Of a stretch of DNA of 64,000 nucleotides, positions 10,936 to 22,099 are shown piece after piece; position 1 is the stretch's first letter; every line of letters begins with the position of its first letter. The DNA is from Benincasa hispida. Lineage: Eukaryota; Streptophyta; Magnoliopsida; Cucurbitales; Cucurbitaceae. The translations under genes and the position numbers were made by a program. The notes under the pieces are model-generated. The model did not search any database. It was not told where the DNA came from and was given only the letters and a program-made list of their open reading frames with translations. The DNA is taken from the NCBI RefSeq assembly GCF_009727055.1, contig NW_024065286.1:142759-206758 (forward strand). Reading direction: 5' to 3'.

Positions 10936-12100
10936 GGGATCTTGCTCATATCTTCCTTCTCTTTATCTGTAGAAGGACTTTGTTTTCTATTCAATTTGAA
11001 GTGACTGAATAAAGGAGAACCGACCGATTTCGTTTTATTCATGTTGAAATGCTCAAGCACCTTCTCCAAGTATTGCTCCTGTGACATATATAATTTCTTG
11101 GAAGCTATGTCTCGAATTATTCGAATTCTAAGATTTTTCTTTATCGGCCTCAAATCTTTCATGGCAAAGGATTTGCTCAATTGTTTCTTCAACCTGTCAA
11201 TTATTGAAACATTCCTACCAACGATCAAAATGTCATCAACATAAAACAATAATACGATAAAATCATTATAAGAAAATTTTTGGACAAAAATACAATGATC
11301 AAAAGTAGTCTTTTGTAGCCTTGCTCCCCCATAACTGACTCAAACTTCTTATACCACTGCCTCGGTGCCTGTTTCAACCCATAAAGGCTTTTCTTCAATT
11401 TACATACCAGATTCTCTTGCCTTTTTGCTCAAAACCCTCTGGTTGTTCCATGTAGATTTCTTTATCTAAGTCACCATGAAGAAATGCAGTCTTAACATCC
11501 ATCTGCTTAACCTCTAAGTCAAGACTAGCTGCCAAACTCATTACTACACGTATAGAAGACATCTTGAGAATTGGAGCAAAAATTTCATCAAAGTCGACAC
11601 TTTTCTTCTAGATGAACCTTTTGACAACCAATTTGACTTTGTAATGCGGATTGAGGTATGTTCTTCCTGTTTCACTCTATAAACCCACTTATTTTTCAGT
11701 GCGACTTTTTCTTTAGGCAATTTCATAAGCTCAAGAGTGTAGTTTTCATGTAAAGACTTCATCTAATCTTTCATCGCATCAATCTACTTTCTTTTGTGCT
11801 CATCTTCTATGGCCTCTTCATAACTCTCAAGCTCTCCCCCAGCAGTCAATAATAAATATTCAATAGCTGAATATCTTGTTGATGGACGTCAATCTCTGAC
11901 AGATCTCCTGAGTGAAACATCTGTAGGAACTTCTGTTTTTGACAACTGTTCTTGAATGCTGTTATCTGCCTCAATCTATTCAAAACCCTCATCTGTATCA
12001 CCAAACTGATCATTCTAAACCTCATTTTCTATCTGTACTGAAGATGGTGTCAAAGAACTGAACTCAAATCAATCAGATCATCAGTGTGCTCAAACTCTGT
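10936..12100 (-). pseudogene. copia-1 reverse transcriptase domain
   Basis: In minus-strand order I see 'NKWVYRVKQEEHTS' (about 11640-11700), then 'DVKTAFLHGDLDKEIYMEQP' (about 11435-11505), then the catalytic '[12 protein letters not shown]' (about 11215-11249) and 'KSFAMKDL', 'LYMSQEQYLEKVLEHFN', ending 'EDMSKIPY' at the gypsy-type insertion. These are the ordered reverse transcriptase motifs of Ty1/copia, with the YVDD box intact. The open segments are 10926-11249 and 11544-11762, separated by stops and shifts, so no enzyme can be made. The gene continues beyond the insertion at 8643. Confidence 0.92.
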
Positions 12101-12960
12101 TTTATCTTCTCAATGTCTAGTATCGTTTAGTCTTCAACAAACGTAACATCTCGACTTTTTATGAGCTTCCTCTGTCCTGGATAATATAATCTATAACCGA
12201 ACTCATCTTGTCCATAGCCAAGAAATACACATGGTCTAGTCTTTGATCAAGCTTTGATCTCTCATCTTTAGGAATATGAACAAAAGCTTTACGCCAAAGA
12301 CACGTAGGTGATCATAAGATATATCTTTATTTGACTATATTCTGTCCAAAACTTTTGATCCCAAAGAAACACATGGTGTGAGATTCAAAACATGTACAAC
12401 TTTATTCAATGCTTCACCCTAGAACGATTGCGATAACTATGACTCTGATAGCAAATATCTCATTCTCTCAACTAATGTTCTGTTCATTCTCTCAACTACC
12501 CCATTTAGCTGAGGAGTCTTAGCAGGTGTCTTTTGATGTGAAAACCATGATTTTTGCAATACTCATCAAAAGATCCACAATACTCACCTCCATTATCAGT
12601 CCTAATACATTTCAAAATTTTTAGCAGTTTCTCTCTCAACAAGGGCATGAAATTGTTTAAACTGTAACACCTGATCTTTAGTCTTCAAGGTATAGACCCA
12701 CATTTTCCTTGAATGATTCATAATAAACATCACAAAAATATGAACACCTCAAAGTGTTTTTATTTTTCATAGACCACACACATTAGAATTGTAACCAGGT
12801 CTATACACTTTGTTTCTTTCAATGCTGAGATGACTTAAAAGTAACTCTAGCTTACTTTCCTGCCAAAACAATGAGGACACCTTTTTAGGGATGCACTCTT
12901 TATATCAGGAAGATGATTTTTCTTGGCTAAAATCTTCAAACCCTTTTCACTCATGTGACT
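12100..12960 (-). pseudogene. copia-1 integrase domain
   Basis: The zinc-binding head is readable near 12840-12960 as 'RLSHMSEKGLKILAKKNHLP' followed by a Cys-x-x-Cys ('CPHCFG'). The catalytic core shows 'TDNGGEYCGSFDEY' at about 12565-12605 and, after a frameshift, 'PQLNGVVERMNRTLVERMRY' at about 12460-12515, which supply the second Asp and the Glu of the DD35E triad. Stops and at least one frameshift lie between them. The order protease-integrase-reverse transcriptase is diagnostic of copia rather than gypsy. Confidence 0.88.
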
Positions 12961-13544
12961 GAGTCTTTTATGCCAAGCTCAATACTCATTTCATCATTCA
13001 CTGTATTTATACCACAATTAGTGATCTTAGCCTCCATATAATACAATGAGGAATATTTATCTTCTTTAGCTACCACCATAGAGCCTTTAGTGAGCTTCCA
13101 CTTTCCATCATAGAAGGTATTGCAGTAACCTTCATCATCAAGCTTACCTGTAGAAATCAAGTTCAAGCGAATATCAAGAATGTGCTTCACATTCTTCAAA
13201 ATCAGCTCAGAACCATTCTTATTCTCTAAGTGTACATCTTCGATGACACCTTCTTTTGCTGATCCATCATTACCCATCTTAACACTGCCGAAATCACCAG
13301 GTGTATAGGATGCAAGGAAATCCCTCTTTGATGTAGCATGAACTGAGGCACTACTGTCAACTACCCAACTGCATTGTTGTATAGCAAGATTTATAACATC
13401 ACCGTCGAATAAGATGTAAAAATATTCAGTGGCTACAGTAATTGTGTCTGCATCACTGTCATCGTCATTCTTCTTTTCCTTCCCTTTATCATGTTTATTA
13501 TCTCTTTTAAATTTCTGATAATGCTTCTTTATATGCTCTTTCAC
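12951..13544 (-). pseudogene. copia-1 aspartic protease and start of pre-integrase region
   Basis: An open frame of 197 codons. After a Lys/Asp-rich linker it reads 'CSWVVDSSASVHATSKRDF', the copia protease active-site region, where the family normally has Asp-Ser/Thr-Gly. Here the Gly is Ser, which should abolish activity. It continues with 'YTPGDFGSVKMGNDG' and 'NVKHILDIRLNLISTGKLDD', the usual run toward the pre-integrase domain. The start of the open frame is a decay artefact; it overlaps the zinc-knuckle end of gag in another frame. Confidence 0.9.
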
Positions 13545-14214
13545 ATGACAATAATGACACTCAACATTTGCAAACCGCCGCTCTTACTTTTGCTTCTGTC
13601 TTTCTCCGTCGGACCTTTACTCTTACTCCCCATTCTTTCATTAATAAGAACATCTGATTGTGAAGAAGTGCCTTGTGAATTTCTTCTCATCTCCTTGTTC
13701 AATATGTTACTTTTTACTAAGTCCATATTTAATACACCATTTGGGACTAAGTTTGATAACGAAGTTCTAAATGTTTCCCATGAGTCTGGCAATGTACCAA
13801 GGACTCATAATCCATGTATCTCATCCTCAAACTTGATATTCATCCTAGATAACTGATTAATGATACCTTGGAATGTATTCAAGTGATCTAATATGGGTGT
13901 TCCATCTTGATACTTCAACATTATCATTTGTTTGATCGAAAATATTTTATTGTTACCAGTTTTAGGGGCACATAGTGACTCAAGCTTGTTCCATATAGTT
14001 CGTGCATGAGTTTCTTCACCAATATGGTTTAGAAAATGATCTTTTACCCATAGTCTCATAATCCCACACACTTTTCTATGACATAATTCTCATTATCAGT
14101 TTTATCATCAGGCATCTCTTTAGAAAAAACTGGAAGGTGCAAATCATTCACATATAAAATATCTTCTATCTATCTTTTCCAAACTTGATAATTTGACCCA
14201 TTAAGGGTAACCAT
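13541..14214 (-). pseudogene. copia-1 gag (nucleocapsid) domain
   Basis: The likely start Met is at 14212-14214 ('MVTLNGSNYQVWKR'), 48 bases downstream of the primer site. Open segments 13805-14071 and 13541-13792 carry 'HIGEETHARTIWNKLESLCA', 'MLKYQDGTPILDHLNTFQGI' and 'TLPDSWETFRTSLSN', typical of the plant copia gag domain. A stop interrupts between them. The zinc knuckle at about 13520-13565 reads Cys-x2-Cys-x4-His-x4-Tyr, so the last Cys of the CCHC box is lost. The gene is non-functional. Confidence 0.9.
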
Positions 14215-14261
14215 CTTAGCCGAACTAGTATCTATATTCAATACAAGGCAAACCCAATTCA

Positions 14262-14282
14262 CTCAACCTGTCTCTAATACCA
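14262..14282 (-). promoter_or_regulatory. Primer binding site of copia-1 (initiator Met tRNA)
   Basis: The minus strand reads TGGTATTAGAGACAGGTTG three bases inside the LTR edge at 14286. This matches the plant initiator-Met-tRNA primer signature TGGTATCAGAGC with two changes. Confidence 0.8.
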
Positions 14283-14285
14283 CTT

Positions 14286-14368
14286 TGTTGGGATATCCCA
14301 CTCTTGTATGAATCTAATATAATACTAATTAACTAGCAACAACAATAATAACACAAGCAATTTTAACG
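14286..14368 (-). repeat. Truncated 5' LTR of copia-1
   Basis: Matches the first 80 or so bases of the 3' LTR at 2649, then stops abruptly where a family B LTR begins at 14369. I did not find the remaining ~490 bases elsewhere in the window. Confidence 0.75.
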
Positions 14369-16296
14369 TGATTAAGATGCATTAGTGATATGTTAAGGGA
14401 TGTCATGCGTTTTTCCTTGAGATGAATGCATTTTTATCACAAAGAATCCTAATTGTTCTAATCTTTACGAGACAATAACTTGTATTTCCACAAGTTATCA
14501 TATAACTTTGAAGAACTCTCTTCAACTTCAAATTTAGCTTGAATTTCTACAGGAACTCTTTGTAGACCACCACTTGATCTTTTCTATTATTCTTTGGACC
14601 TTAGATTGAATTATGAGATTCAAAATGAGCTTGAATTTAAGGAATTTTGGAGAGAGAAAGACTACATTTTCTAGTTGAGTTGAAGAACTGTTCTTCCTCA
14701 AAAGCCAGCAACAAAATCAACTTGCATGACCACAATTCTCAATCTTTGAATTAAGTATTTGTTCTCCTTCAACATTTCATTGATCTTCACAAGAGAATGA
14801 CACCTCAATTGAAGAAGATAGTGGAATTTCATGGTGTTTAATGTGGGATAAATCCACTAAGTAGAATTTCTCATATTTTCAATTGAATTTAAAATTCAAT
14901 TTATAAATTTTGAAATCTTAATTTCAATTTTGAATTATATATATATTTAGTAATTAATATAATATATAATTTCATTAGTTTTATTAATTTTTAGTAAAAT
15001 TATTTTTTAACAATAAATTAAACTATTTAATTAATCAAAATTAATTTAATATCAAATATTAAATTAATTAAACGCCAATTCCAAAAACATAAATCTTTAT
15101 TTATGTATTTAATATTCAAATCGAATTTAAATATTATCCAATTCTCCAATTTCGTTTAATACGATAACTAAACATGTAATTATATCATATATAATTACTA
15201 ATTCCCTTAATTAGAATTTGAACGCTTCAAATTTACTCATCACGTTATTCTAAGGTTTAATCTATTTGTGAGCTAGTAGGAGACCTAATGAACCTACAGA
15301 TCATGGGCTCCAACGATCCGAGATTAACCGACTAAATTTTTTAACCCGAATTAACCAACATTCATTAACTACCGGGTCACTTCACTAAAGCCCAGTAGTT
15401 GCATTCCCCTCACTGTAGATATATTTTTATACACTTGATTTAACCATAATCAGTAAGTCGATCTTTCATAGGTTGTTTATAATAACGACTGGGTCAAATA
15501 TTGTTTTACCCCCGAAATTACATCTTGCTTCTTAAGTCATACTGATCCTCTAATGAACAATTGGTTTGTGATCCAATCATTAAACTGAGTCTCTCTCGGG
15601 CCAATGAGATGGTGGAGCCCTTTGTTTAGGACCTGAAATTAGTACTTAAGAGAAATAACTCTCTATTAATCTTAAATGCGGGTAGGAGTGAATTCCATTT
15701 TGTACCCTACATCCCCAACTATCTACTCGGACTTACCCTTGAAATGGGAGGCTTATTGCGCCGACACTGTTGAGTCAACCCTCACCCATGCAAATCTAAG
15801 GATAATCTTGAATAAACAGAAGTTTATAGTTAGCTCAGAATTAAGGTCGAGTTACCTAGGTCATCTATTTGGAATAGTCAGTCTTAAATAGTAAACAACG
15901 TTATAAATTAAGAGTGACTTATTTCTTGGTTTGGTCTTATATAAACTCATTGCATAGGACGTCCCCACTGGCATGTCTCCACATGAACGATTCAGGATTA
16001 CAACGTATGTACTGAATACAGAGTAGTTCGCATCCAATAGTGTTATCAGAATAAGGTACCCAACCTTATTCGTATACTAAAAACCGTTTTGGCTATTTAC
16101 TCGAACTTGATCTATCCTTATGTCACCATATAAAGTCCAAATATTCATGTAATAGCCATGGATCTTAATTTATTGGATTTAGGCTTTTACAAGTGCAATT
16201 TACATATTCAATAACTTATTTATTGAATAAACTTCAATAACATCTTTATTTCAAGAATATTTAAAAATTGCGAGTTTTAGGACATACAACCTAATA
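14369..16296 (-). mobile_element. Family B LTR joining copia-1 to copia-2
   Basis: On the minus strand it starts TATTAGGTTGTATGTCC (first G probably mutated) and ends ...TGCATCTTAATCA, about 1.93 kb. It shares long stretches with the family B LTRs at 22100-23070, 50382-53265, 53266-54179 and 54180-55994 (for example 'gagctagtagg', 'acctaatg'). Flanking 5-mers differ (TAACG at left, CTTTG at right), and the left flank is copia-1 LTR while the right flank is copia-2 coding DNA. It therefore looks like a recombination product and not a simple insertion. Confidence 0.72.
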
Positions 16297-16388
16297 CTTT
16301 GGCCCTAAGACCAAATTCCATAAAAGATCTTTTGGATATTTTACCCTCAAGACAAGACTCACATGGTGGTAGAGAGGTGTCTTCTAAC
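16297..16388 (-). pseudogene. copia-2 integrase zinc-binding fragment
   Basis: The minus strand from 16388 reads 'LEDTSLPPCESCLEGKISKR', the Cys-x-x-Cys half of the copia pre-integrase zinc motif. It continues directly the sequence that ends at 18482 ('LGYINFNRIGRLVKSGLLNK'), so the two pieces were separated by the family A LTR at 16389-18481. It is truncated at 16296 by the family B LTR. Confidence 0.88.
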
Positions 16389-18481
16389 TGTTGGGGTTGA
16401 TGTCCTAAAGTCTCGTGTCCTGTAGTTTGTAAACACATTTTGTACGAATGCTTGTGATGTATAATATATGATATTTACCACTTTTTGACTTTGCACATTG
16501 GATGTTTTATTTGCTTTACCACAAACTAATAAACTAAAATCCCTGGTTGTCTTTATGTAATTTAAGCATGTATGTGGTGACATACAAGTGGATCATGTCT
16601 TAAGTGATAACCAAAATGGTCTGTAGTATATGAATATAAGAGGGAAACCTTATCTTGGTAACGCTACGGATGCGACTCGCTTTGTGGAATAGGTACAAAT
16701 GTTGTGACTTGTCACAGATTGTTTGATCCTGATCATTCGTGTAGAGGACATGCGAGCGGTGTGTCCTATACAAAGAGTTTGTATAAGACCTGACCACGAA
16801 ATGTTAACTTCTCTTCATATAACCCCGTCCATGATAGAGACTTCACTTCACTAGGATGACCATAAGTAACATGACCTCAATCCTGAGTGAGTTGGAACTT
16901 CTTCCATTGAGGGCGATCCTTTGATTTTCTTGGGTGCGAGTGGCCAGAGCGCCGACTCAAACCTATCACTTTAGGGATTTGTTTGATTTGAGAGCTGGGA
17001 ACTTAGCTACACAAGATGGAGTTTACTCTTTCCCCGAAACAGAGGTAAGTAGATAGATTGCTTCCTTAAGAGTTGATCCCGGGACTTGAACAATGTGGCG
17101 CCACCACACCTTCTCATGGCCCGAGAGGTGTTCACACATAGTAGAACTATGTTGTATTGTTCATTAGAGGGATTAGTGGTACTTAAGGAGTAAGATGTAA
17201 CTACAGGGGAAAAATGGTAAATTGCTCAGCTGTACTTACGAGCATCTGTGAAGGGTCATCATACTGATGATTGGTTATATCTGATGGACATAGAAATATA
17301 TCTGTGGTAAGAAGAGTTTAGTTGTCAGTCTTTAGTAGAATTCCATATAGTTAACGGATGGTGGATATCGTGGCTAAAGAGTTTAGTCAGTTATTCATGT
17401 ACCGTTGGAGCTTCGAGCCATAGGTCCATAAGGTCCCCTTGGTAGCTTGGATACAAGTTGAGAATCAGTTTTTGGGTCAGTTTGAAATGTTCAAATTGAC
17501 AAGAGGGAGTTCGATTATATATGATATAATTGACTTTATCTATGAGATATATTAATTTGGAGGAAATTAGATATAAATATGATTTATATCTAGTAGAGAA
17601 AAAAATACTATGGTTAATATGTGTTATTAAACAATAGGTTATGAATATAATGTGATTATATTTATTGTTTATTAAATGAAAAATTATGGGATATTTGGCC
17701 CGTGTCTCTTATGTTTTCGTAACGGATGAGTAAGATGAAGAATTGTTTTTGAGACGCTTAAATAGCTCACGGTGTGTTAAGTATTTGATGATATAGTGTT
17801 TGAGAGTGTCATCGCTTAGTAAATTAGAGCCTATATGATAGCGCCACTTACTAAGCGATCGCTTACACCCGCGCACTACTTACTAAACGATCGCTTATCT
17901 TTTACTAAACAATCGTTTAACGCCCGAGTTTTATTAAACGATCGTATAGATGATCACTTAGCTTTTCCTTTAGCACCCACGCTTTACTAAACGATCATAT
18001 AGACAATCGCTTACCTTTTCCTACACGATCATATACTTTATCTAAATGATCAAGCATTTTGTCTATACGATAGATGAGTCTTTCTTCCACTTGCTTGATT
18101 GTTGTATACGATCTCTTTTCCTCCTCCCCTCTATCAAATTCGAACAAAGTCCACCCTTTGGATTCTCACTCTGAGTACTAAGGGCTCCGAGTGGTGATGT
18201 CGTCCCCATTTCCTTCTGTTCGTATGGAGTCTGTTTATGGTAGACGATTGGGTGTTGCTGAATGATAGCTTTTCGTTCCAACGAAAGCGAGATTTGTTGT
18301 GAAGAAAGTATTCAACTGGTATGCACTCTCGGTCTCTCATTTATTTATCCATTAAGCATACTAGTAATTTAGCGTTGTTAATGTATATCTGTACGTGTGA
18401 ATGTATGTGTGAATATTTTGTCACAATGAATTGGAAAGATCCGCTTCCGCTCATAGGTACTCTTGTATAAAAGTTCCTTCA
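16389..18481 (+). mobile_element. Family A solo LTR inserted in copia-2
   Basis: Starts TGTTGGGGTTGATGTCC and ends AAAAGTTCCTTCA, 2093 bp. Flanks CTAAC (16384-16388) and TTAAC (18482-18486) are a 5-bp target duplication with one mismatch, and deleting the LTR restores the copia-2 frame. It has no internal region. This is the cleanest reference copy of family A. It carries the CGATCG palindrome tract at 17836-18075. Confidence 0.9.
17836..18075. repeat. Array of degenerate CGATCG-centred palindromes
   Basis: About ten copies of a loose motif TAAACGATCGTTTA/TAAGCGATCGCTTA occur in 240 bases, for example 'taagcgatcgctta' near 17857 and 'taaacgatcgctta' near 17886, with several mutated half-sites. 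Spacing is irregular (about 15-35 bases). Equivalent tracts occur in other family A copies. Confidence 0.75.
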
Positions 18482-19227
18482 TTAACTTATTTAGGAGTCC
18501 ACTCTTAACCAATCTTCCAATCCTATTGAAATTAATGTAGCCAAGTCTTAAGTGTTAGACATTAGGAGAAACTTTTCATCTCTTATTTTGAGTTTCAGCT
18601 GTTTTAAACATCTCTATATTCAAAACAGTTTTTGCCTCAGATGGATTTAACATATATAAGTTATTTTCCAGTTTTGTATAACATATTTTAATACCTTTTG
18701 AGATAATGAACACTTCATTAACTTCAAAAGAAACTTTATATTTTTGTTCTAGCAAACATGAGATAGATATTAAATTCCTTTCCATAGTAGGAACATAATA
18801 GGCATTTTTAAGTAAAATGAATCTATCTTTCAATAAATAACTTCATATCTCCCACTTCTTTAGTTGAGACAACCTCTCTGGTCCTTACCTTAAAGGTTGT
18901 TTCGCCTTTTATAAGTTGTCTCTAGGAACTAGTTTCTTGGGCGAAAGCGCAAATATGATTAGCAGCACCTGAATCCAATATCCAGGTTAACTTATCATTT
19001 TCTACAAAATATGTTTTAGTAACCAGTAAATCATATTTAGTTTGGTTTATTAATGAGCTAGGAGTTAGAGGATATTCCTTTGTTAAAACGAATTTTAAAT
19101 CATCATCTGCTAATATTGCGTTTGTGCTTGAAAAATTATTAAACTTATCGGAAGCGAGTGTTTTAGAAGATTTCGACATGCTGAAAAATAAACAAATTCT
19201 AATTAGTAAAATTGCTTTATTATCCAA
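18482..19227 (-). pseudogene. copia-2 protease and pre-integrase region
   Basis: The open segment 18922-19227 contains 'WILDSGAANHIC', an intact copia protease active site with Asp-Ser-Gly. After a stop the text continues with 'KGETTFKVRTREVVS' and, in 18576-18833, 'NAYYVPTMERNLISISCLLE' and 'VLNIEMFKTAETQNKR', the spacer before the integrase zinc motif. The sequence differs from copia-1, so this is a second, distinct copia lineage. The usual upstream gag is not recognisable beyond about 19300. Downstream it is cut first by the family A LTR and then by the family B LTR. Non-functional. Confidence 0.9.
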
Positions 19228-19299
19228 TCAGGTTTAGCAAAATTAATAATGTACCCATCATTATTTTTATTGTAACGATACTTTAGAGATTTAGAGCAA

Positions 19300-20692
19300 T
19301 ATCTACTGGGGGGCAGTCTGCTGCTCCTCTTTGATTTGAGACATTTTCGGCTAGTCACTATTAACAGAGTAACTCACACTCTAATAGTTCTTTTAGCTAT
19401 CATTTCTTTGGTCTAGAATATATAACACTTAGTAATTCTTGTAAGTGTGACCCCATCATTTTCAGATCTAGTGGTCGGCTAAAAAATACTACTGACTTGG
19501 AGAGTCAAAGTTGGGAATTGACTTAAGAGACCCTATCCATTTCTGGAGTTCGAGTTGTTCTGAATCTCATGTTACAACCCTCCGAGAGGATAACTACTGA
19601 AAAACGACTAGCTTATGTTTCCTAAAAACAACAAGCAGATGCAACATTAAAAATCTCATGGTCTAAACTAATGGAAGAGATCGCAGGACACATTGACACA
19701 CATCCTTCACCAACTTACTATGAACTACTTCCCCTATTCACCTTGCTATTGACCCATGCAAATACTTTTCGAATGGAGGTCACTCCTAGGGTGACACGAA
19801 GTCGAGCATGAATCTCACGTTGTGAACTCTTAGGGACGTGAGAGCTAAGAACAACATACCGTATATGTTATTAAACTCCCACTAAAGTGTTCTAAACGGT
19901 TGGGTATAAATTTACTTAGGTATATTCCAGCTAATAAAACATACCCTAAGTCTAGGTGATTTTTTAAGTATAACATTTATACTGGAATTAACCCTACGAT
20001 GTCTAAGTAATAAGCCAATTTTATTATCTCACATAGCTCACGCATGTTCGTAAAATCGAGTTAAGCTAACTCATACACCGACTCGATCCTCAGGTAGTAG
20101 GTGTTCCATAAACCGTCAACTTAAATACCTCCAACCTTATACAGTACCTCACCAGGTGAGTTATTCTTATAACTACTAGTTTTACAAGATATTGACCTAT
20201 TTTAACTATTAAAACAAGATTGTTTGGATTCTGTTAACCCTGAGTGAGCATGCTTTTATCTTTGCTAGAGATTTTAAAGTCCATCTTCTTTTATAACACT
20301 TATAACATAGACAATAAACCTATAACATGTATCTGACATGCTTTATATAAAAATTATATAAACATCCATTTCATGCATTAATATAACAACTTATATAAAA
20401 AACCATGGAATCCTACATATGCATAATATACATTATAACACTTATAATATAATTGCAATCCAAGCTACATGCTTATCCAATGGTAGGATTGTAAATCTAC
20501 ATGGAATACAATATGCATACAATAGATAAAATTATTTCATCCATACATTCACAATGCATAATTAAATAAACATACTAAAATGGATCGGTTTTGACATCCT
20601 AAATTAGAAAATAGCTAAAATATTACAATAACAATAAACAGCCTCGAATCGCCTCCGAACACTTCGAACCAACTCGAATCGTTTAAAATTAT
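19300..20692. other. Unassigned sequence upstream of copia-2
   Basis: No domain could be read on either strand. It may be the decayed gag and leader of copia-2 or another element's untranslated region; it lacks the AT monotony of the intergenic DNA nearby. I see no LTR ends or target duplication. Confidence 0.4.
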
Positions 20693-22099
20693 TGTTGGCT
20701 TTTTGGCCTTTAATCTCAAATTAATTAATTTTAGTTAATTAATTAATCAATATTTTGATGATAACAAAATCAATTTTTAATTACTAAAAATCTTAGTGTT
20801 TTAATATGTCCATAGCGTAGAGCTCGGAACAACGATTCGAACACCTCTTGAATCACTCAAATCGGAGCTAAAATAAAGACGATATGACCGAAACAAGTCT
20901 AAAGAGAAAATACCGTGGTAAGATGACGTGGCATAACCAAACTATTTGCATGTAGAATGTGACAACATATGGGTTGAATGGTGGATCATTAAGAGATTAA
21001 CATATGATGGACTTTTGATTTTTGGATTGATTTAAAATAAAAAATTGAAATTTAAAAGAAATTTAAAAGGAAAATAAATTTAATATTATTTTATGTTTGT
21101 GTCTAACGGTTAGTTTTTTACACATGGTATGTTTTTTATTTTTGGATTGATTTTAAAGAGAATGAATTTAAAAAGAAAATGAATTAAAAGGAAAATGAAT
21201 TTAATATTATTTTATGTTTGTGTCTAACGGCTAGTTTTTGACACATGGTATGTTTTTTTATTTTTTGGATTAATTTTAAAAAGAAAATAAATTTCAAAAG
21301 AAAAGGAATTTAATATTATATTTTGTTTGTATCTAACGACTAGTTTAGTTTAAAATCTCCACCAATGATTTTTCTTTTCCAAAATCCAATGGTCCAAATT
21401 AATCGTGGTTTCTAAAAATTTTTCCATCTCTATATAAACCATCTTCCTCTCCAAATTTTAAACCAACAAATTTTTACATTTCACAATCTTCAAAAAACTC
21501 AAAAGTTCCATTGTTGCTCTCTCTAAGTTCCCAATTTTTTTTCATCTTATTATTGAGAGAGTGTTATTGTATTGTGAGGATAAACTTGTTGAGTGCTTAA
21601 ACTTGTAAATCCACTCTAGTGAGAGTTGTATTGTGTTCTTAAAAAATTTCAACATTTGTAATGGTTTGATCCTAAACCATGGAAAGGATTGGGTTTGCTC
21701 TTGAACCCGTAAAAGGAGCGGTGGTGTAACGGTTGGGCTCTAATCCGTGGAAAGAGTCGAAAATATTTTATTCAAATTCCTAAGAGGCGCTTGGGGAGTG
21801 GAGTAGGTCGAGTTTGACCGAACCACTATAAAAATTACGGTATCTTCTTCTCTAACTCTTTCCTTTTTATTTTTGTAATTAATTTAAGCAATTTATTGTA
21901 TGTTTTAGTTTGTTCTTATTTATTTGCTAAAATTTGATAGAATTAAATTATCACATTTTTGTCATCTTATATATTGCATAAATTGATTTTTTCTTATTAT
22001 TTATAAAAAGTATATTAATTAGTTTAATTGGGTTAATTTAAAAAAAAAAGTTTAATTAAACCCTATTCACTCCCTCTAGGGTTTCCATATCGATCCAAT
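20693..22099 (+). mobile_element. Family C LTR (copia, SIRE-like), probably solo
   Basis: Begins TGTTGGCTTTTTGGCC, carries 'ttttgatgataacaaa' near the 5' end, 'ccgtggaaagagtcg' in the body and ends around 'ccctctagggtttccatatc'. These are features I associate with long LTRs of SIRE/Maximus-type copia elements, but this is from memory of the family. A related LTR is at 59768. Inside it three short near-repeats at about 21050-21350 carry 'tgtttgtgtctaacgg' and 'gacacatggtatgtttttt'. The right edge runs directly into a family B fragment. Confidence 0.6.

Larger units (their letters stand above)
2649..14368 (-). mobile_element. copia-1: decayed Ty1/copia retrotransposon carrying nested insertions
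   Basis: Reading on the minus strand from 14368 to 2649, the order is LTR remnant, Met-tRNA primer site, gag, protease, integrase, reverse transcriptase, RNase H, polypurine tract and 3' LTR, which is the Ty1/copia order. Removing the insertions at 3613-8363 and 8649-10930 leaves about 4.7 kb, the usual copia length. The coding region is inactivated by many stops and frameshifts, a zinc-knuckle Cys lost to Tyr and a protease Gly lost to Ser. The 5' LTR is cut after 83 bases by a family B LTR, so no target duplication can be checked for the whole element. Domain identities are secure; the exact copia lineage is not. Confidence 0.9.

Noticed and set aside
15676..15891. Open frames inside family A and B LTRs (also 22287-22499, 16359-16797, 18063-18340, 52314-52526)
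   Set aside because: They do not persist between copies of the same LTR, so they are chance frames.
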